A DNA stretch of 6,226 bases from Thermoplasmata archaeon. Lineage in GTDB: Archaea; Thermoplasmatota; Thermoplasmata; RBG-16-68-12; JAGMCJ01. The translations under genes and the position numbers were made by a program. How positions within the stretch are numbered: the first letter of the stretch is position 1; each line of letters opens with the position of its first letter. The stretch covers positions 1 to 6,226 of the forward strand of contig JAGMCJ010000172.1 in assembly GCA_023129265.1 (NCBI GenBank), written 5' to 3'. Below the pieces are notes generated by a model, which saw nothing but the letters and a program-made list of their open reading frames with translations, did no database searches and had not been told where the DNA came from. Shown here one piece after another: positions 4,099 through 6,226 of this stretch.

Positions 4099-5149
4099 AA
4101 GTCCCTTCCCTCAGTGAGACCCTCGTCTCCGCCAACCACGTCTCAACTGCCGCGAGGTTGTGTATCGAGAGCAGTCTCATGGCGAGCATCTCCTTTTCCC
4201 GGTACAGGTGGTGAATGTAGCCCGCTGTGAACTCCCCGCAGGCGTAGCACCTGCAGCCCTTCTCGAGCGGGTCCGTCACGCCCTCGAAGCGCCTCTTCCG
4301 AATGTCGTGCGATTCGCCGTCCGCGAAGAACGTCCCGTGCCTGGCGTTTCTGGCGGGAAAAGCGCTGTCGAAGATATCCACTCCAGCGGACACGTAGTGC
4401 CCAAGGTCATCGGGGCTGCCTATCCCGAGCAGATGCTTCGGTGATGCGGACGGCAGACCCTTCAGCGAGGCCTCGACCATCGCCATGGTCGTTTCCTTCG
4501 GTTCGCCCAAACCCAGCCCGCCAATCCCAAAACCATCGAACTCCAATTCCGCCACGGTGCGAGCATGGTCCTCCCTGAGCTCTGCGTCCCCGCCGCCTTG
4601 GACTATCCCGAAGAGCAGAGTGTTCTCGGACTCTCGAGCCACCAGACTCTCCTTCGCCCACGTCGTCGTCCTCTCCATGGACAGCAGGGTCCTCTTCTCA
4701 CTGCTCCCCAGCTGGGGGCAATCATCGAGAGAGAAAGCCACGTCAGAGCCCATCTCCTCCTGCAGGCGGAGCGAACCGCTCGGGTCAAGAAGATAGGGGG
4801 TGCCGTCCGGGAGCTTGAACGACATCCCTTCATCCGACAGATGGAAGGAGAAGTCCTTTCTGATGAGCTGGAATCCGCCGCAGTCCGTGAAGATGACCCT
4901 GTCCCAGTTCATGAACTCGTGAATCCCGCCAGCCTTCGCAACTGCGTCCCTGCCTCGCAACAGGAAGTGGAAGGAGTTCACGATGATCCCGTGAGCACCG
5001 ATCGACCTGAGTTCGTCGGGCGTGAGAGTCTTCACGACCCCTTTCGTGGCCACGGGCAGGAACGCCGGGGTCTCGAGGTCCCCGTGAGCGGTCCGCAGGA
5101 CGCCCGCCCGAGCGCCTGATCTCTCATCTTCCGCCTGAATCCTGAACAT
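4076..5149 (-). CDS. tgt: tRNA-guanine transglycosylase, bacterial (queuosine) type
   Basis: TGT exchanges the wobble guanine of GUN-anticodon tRNAs for preQ1. At 357 aa it is the single-domain bacterial type, without the C-terminal PUA extension of archaeosine enzymes. Key residues: D89 in TDCGGFQ (residues 88-94), D142 and C144 in SLDDC, GIVQGG (Q184), GGLGLGEP (210-217), nucleophile D261 in FDSAFPARNARHG, and zinc ligands C299, C301, C304 and H330. Most bacterial enzymes have DSGGFQ, so Cys90 replaces the conserved serine. C144 and L214 occupy the positions that are Cys and Val in preQ1-using bacterial enzymes (Val/Gly in queuine users), which favours preQ1. The frame is open further upstream to 5311, but ATG 5149 is the start because AGGTGAT lies just before it and the family N-terminus (MFRIQAED) begins there. 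It lies 4 bp after queA. Confidence 0.93.
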   Translation of the reverse strand: MFRIQAEDERSGARAGVLRTAHGDLETPAFLPVATKGVVKTLTPDELRSIGAHGIIVNSFHFLLRGRDAVAKAGGIHEFMNWDRVIFTDCGGFQLIRKDFSFHLSDEGMSFKLPDGTPYLLDPSGSLRLQEEMGSDVAFSLDDCPQLGSSEKRTLLSMERTTTWAKESLVARESENTLLFGIVQGGGDAELREDHARTVAELEFDGFGIGGLGLGEPKETTMAMVEASLKGLPSASPKHLLGIGSPDDLGHYVSAGVDIFDSAFPARNARHGTFFADGESHDIRKRRFEGVTDPLEKGCRCYACGEFTAGYIHHLYREKEMLAMRLLSIHNLAAVETWLAETRVSLREGTFSRPVRV

Positions 5150-5152
5150 GAC

Positions 5153-5159
5153 ATCACCT
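5153..5159 (-). promoter_or_regulatory. Ribosome binding site of tgt embedded in the queA stop
   Basis: AGGTGAT (5159-5153) matches the archaeal 16S 3' tail and lies 3 nt before ATG 5149. It contains the TGA stop of queA (5156-5154), so ribosomes ending queA stand on the tgt start. This implies translational coupling and fixes the tgt start. Confidence 0.7.
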
Positions 5160-6152
5160 GAACACGAGCATCGCATCGCCGAAGCTGTAGAACCTGTATT
5201 CCTCTTCGATCGCTTGCCTGTACGCATCGAGCAGCCGGTCCTTGCCCGCGTAGGCCGAGACGAGCATGAGGACCGTCGAACGGGGGAGGTGGAAGTTGGT
5301 GACCAGGGCATCTATCCCTAAGCCGAATTCGTACGGGGGATGTATGAAGAGGTCGGTCCAGCCCTTCGACGCAACGACCCTTCCGTCCTTCTGACTGCTC
5401 TCCAGCGCTCTCACTGTCGTCGTCCCGACGACGAAGAGCCTTCCGCTGGACTCCACGGTCTCCTTGATTAGCCGAGCCGCGTCACCAGGGACCTCGAAGT
5501 GCTCTTCTTCCATTGAGTGATCCTCGACGTCCGCGGTCTTGACCGGAAGGAACGTCCCGGGGCCCACGTGAAGCGTGACCCTGGCGATTCTAACTCCCTT
5601 GGAGGACAGTTCGCGCATCAGCTCGGGGGTGAAGTGAAACCCCGCCGTTGGTGCCGCAATCGAGCCGTCCGCGCTCGCGTACACGGTCTGATACCTGTCG
5701 CCATCGTCCAACTCCTCCTTGATGTACGGAGGGACCGGCATCTCACCGAACTCCTTCAGAAAAGCGTCGAAGTCGGAGGTGTGGAACCTGACGAGGAGGC
5801 GCCCACTAGACTTCCTGAGCACCTCCGCCGACGTGTCGCCTACGAGGATCGACTCGCCCTCTCTCATCCGCCCCTTGCCCAGACACGACCAGTTGTCTCC
5901 CTCTTTCCTGAGAAGCAATAGCTCCACCGCACCGCCGGTCCTGCGCCGTCCTTTCAGGCGGGCGGGGATTACCTTCGTGTCGTTGAGAACGAGAGTGTCC
6001 CCCTCATCCATGTACTCGGGAAGGTCTGGGAATCTCTTGTGCCTGACTCCGTCACCCTGCAGGACCATCAGTCTCGAATCCCCGCGGACCTCCGTCGGCC
6101 TTTGGGCAATGAGCCCCTTCGGCAAGGGGTAGTCAAAATCCTCGACCCTCAT
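5154..6152 (-). CDS. queA: S-adenosylmethionine:tRNA ribosyltransferase-isomerase QueA
   Basis: QueA transfers and rearranges the ribosyl part of S-adenosylmethionine onto preQ1 already in tRNA, giving epoxyqueuosine. The protein is full length (332 aa; family about 335-356) and all hallmark blocks are present in order: YPLPKGLIAQRP (8-19), SRLMVL (26-31), LVLNDTKVIPARL (54-66), GEMPVPPYI (136-144), DRYQTVYA (152-159), IAAPTAGFHFT (165-175), VTLHVGPGTFLPV (192-204), VVGTTTVRALES (241-252), TDLFIHPP (266-273), LVTNFHLPRSTVLMLVSAYAG (283-303), and YRFYSFGDAMLV (319-330). No Shine-Dalgarno precedes ATG 6152; a TATA-like TTTTATG near 6189-6183 would give a leader of about 9 nt. tgt follows 4 bp later in the same operon. 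No QueG/QueH epoxide reductase is visible in the window. Confidence 0.95.
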   Translation of the reverse strand: MRVEDFDYPLPKGLIAQRPTEVRGDSRLMVLQGDGVRHKRFPDLPEYMDEGDTLVLNDTKVIPARLKGRRRTGGAVELLLLRKEGDNWSCLGKGRMREGESILVGDTSAEVLRKSSGRLLVRFHTSDFDAFLKEFGEMPVPPYIKEELDDGDRYQTVYASADGSIAAPTAGFHFTPELMRELSSKGVRIARVTLHVGPGTFLPVKTADVEDHSMEEEHFEVPGDAARLIKETVESSGRLFVVGTTTVRALESSQKDGRVVASKGWTDLFIHPPYEFGLGIDALVTNFHLPRSTVLMLVSAYAGKDRLLDAYRQAIEEEYRFYSFGDAMLVFR

Positions 6153-6179
6153 CCGTACTCAGGGCTTGAAAGGGAGCAC

Positions 6180-6226
6180 TCACATAAAACTCTTGTACTT
6201 CTCCTTGATGACCTTCATCGCCTTCT
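6180..6226 (-). CDS. C-terminal end of an upstream gene (partial)
   Basis: The minus strand is open from the right edge and reads KAMKVIKEKYKSFM before a TGA at 6182-6180. The codons (AAG, GCG, GTC, ATC, GAG, TAC) match the G/C-ending preference of the neighbouring genes, which is why I take it as real coding sequence. The basic helical tail allows no family call. It lies 27 bp before queA in the same direction and could share its transcript. Confidence 0.5.
   Translation of the reverse strand, partial: KAMKVIKEKYKSFM
6183..6189 (-). promoter_or_regulatory. Possible TATA box of the queA-tgt operon
   Basis: TTTTATG on the minus strand lies about 26 nt before a start near 6161, close to ATG 6152. 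It falls in the last codons of the upstream gene, so read-through from that gene is equally possible (gap 27 bp). Confidence 0.3.

Noticed and set aside
5150..5311. 54-residue N-terminal extension of TGT
   Set aside because: It overlaps the end of queA in another frame, is a low-complexity Ser/Arg run, and the ribosome binding site and family alignment both point to ATG 5149.
4160..6132. Long plus-strand open frames (up to 184 codons) opposite tgt and queA
   Set aside because: Both minus-strand genes are secure by many family motifs. The antisense frames show no recognisable features and reflect high third-position GC.
1..6226. CRISPR array, insertion sequence or tRNA gene
   Set aside because: I saw no regularly spaced direct repeats, no transposase motifs or terminal inverted repeats, and no tRNA cloverleaf with a T-loop GGTTCGAATCC-type signature on either strand.

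Overview
The window looks archaeal. It carries an archaeal-type Holliday junction resolvase (Hjc). TATA-like boxes sit about 25-28 nt ahead of several starts, and Shine-Dalgarno sites are of the GGAGGT/GGTGAT kind. A small RNA on the + strand has the box C/D kink-turn layout. Regulator architecture and base composition (roughly mid-50s % GC by eye) would suit an uncultured euryarchaeote, perhaps of the Thermoplasmata side, but that placement is inference and no marker here fixes the lineage.

Layout, left to right. (1) 1-788, minus: the N-terminal 262 residues of a protein with a small globular domain followed by a long charged coiled coil; it runs off the left edge. (2) 891-995, plus: a TATA-like box and a candidate box C/D guide RNA with a 6-bp terminal stem, a consensus C/D kink-turn and two exactly 12-nt guides. 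(3) 1004-2578, minus: a compact block of two winged-helix regulators, a DUF3467-like small protein with a strong ribosome binding site, and a probable 61-residue basic protein, with 8-bp and 4-bp gene overlaps. (4) 2579-2662: a divergent control region with a TATA-like box and a 19-bp palindrome. (5) 2663-3020, plus: a thioredoxin-fold gene broken by one clear, and perhaps a second, single-base frameshift. (6) 3002-3517, minus: Hjc, with a GTG start that fits a leaderless transcript. (7) 3610-4098, plus: a GNAT-family N-acetyltransferase. (8) 4076-6152, minus: a two-gene unit, queA then a bacterial-type tgt, 4 bp apart and apparently translationally coupled. (9) 6180-6226, minus: the last 14 codons of another gene.

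How the parts fit. QueA and TGT are successive enzymes of queuosine tRNA modification: TGT swaps preQ1 for the wobble guanine, then QueA adds the epoxycyclopentanediol from S-adenosylmethionine. Archaea classically use a different TGT to make archaeosine at position 15, so a bacterial-type pair in an archaeal context is the most notable metabolic feature. The winged-helix block looks like a small regulatory operon facing the thioredoxin gene. TCACAC/GTGTGA hexamers and palindromes around it are candidate binding sites. The box C/D RNA is the strongest signal not explained by protein genes. Two convergent pairs (thioredoxin/hjc and GNAT/tgt) overlap at their 3' ends, so the region is tightly packed.
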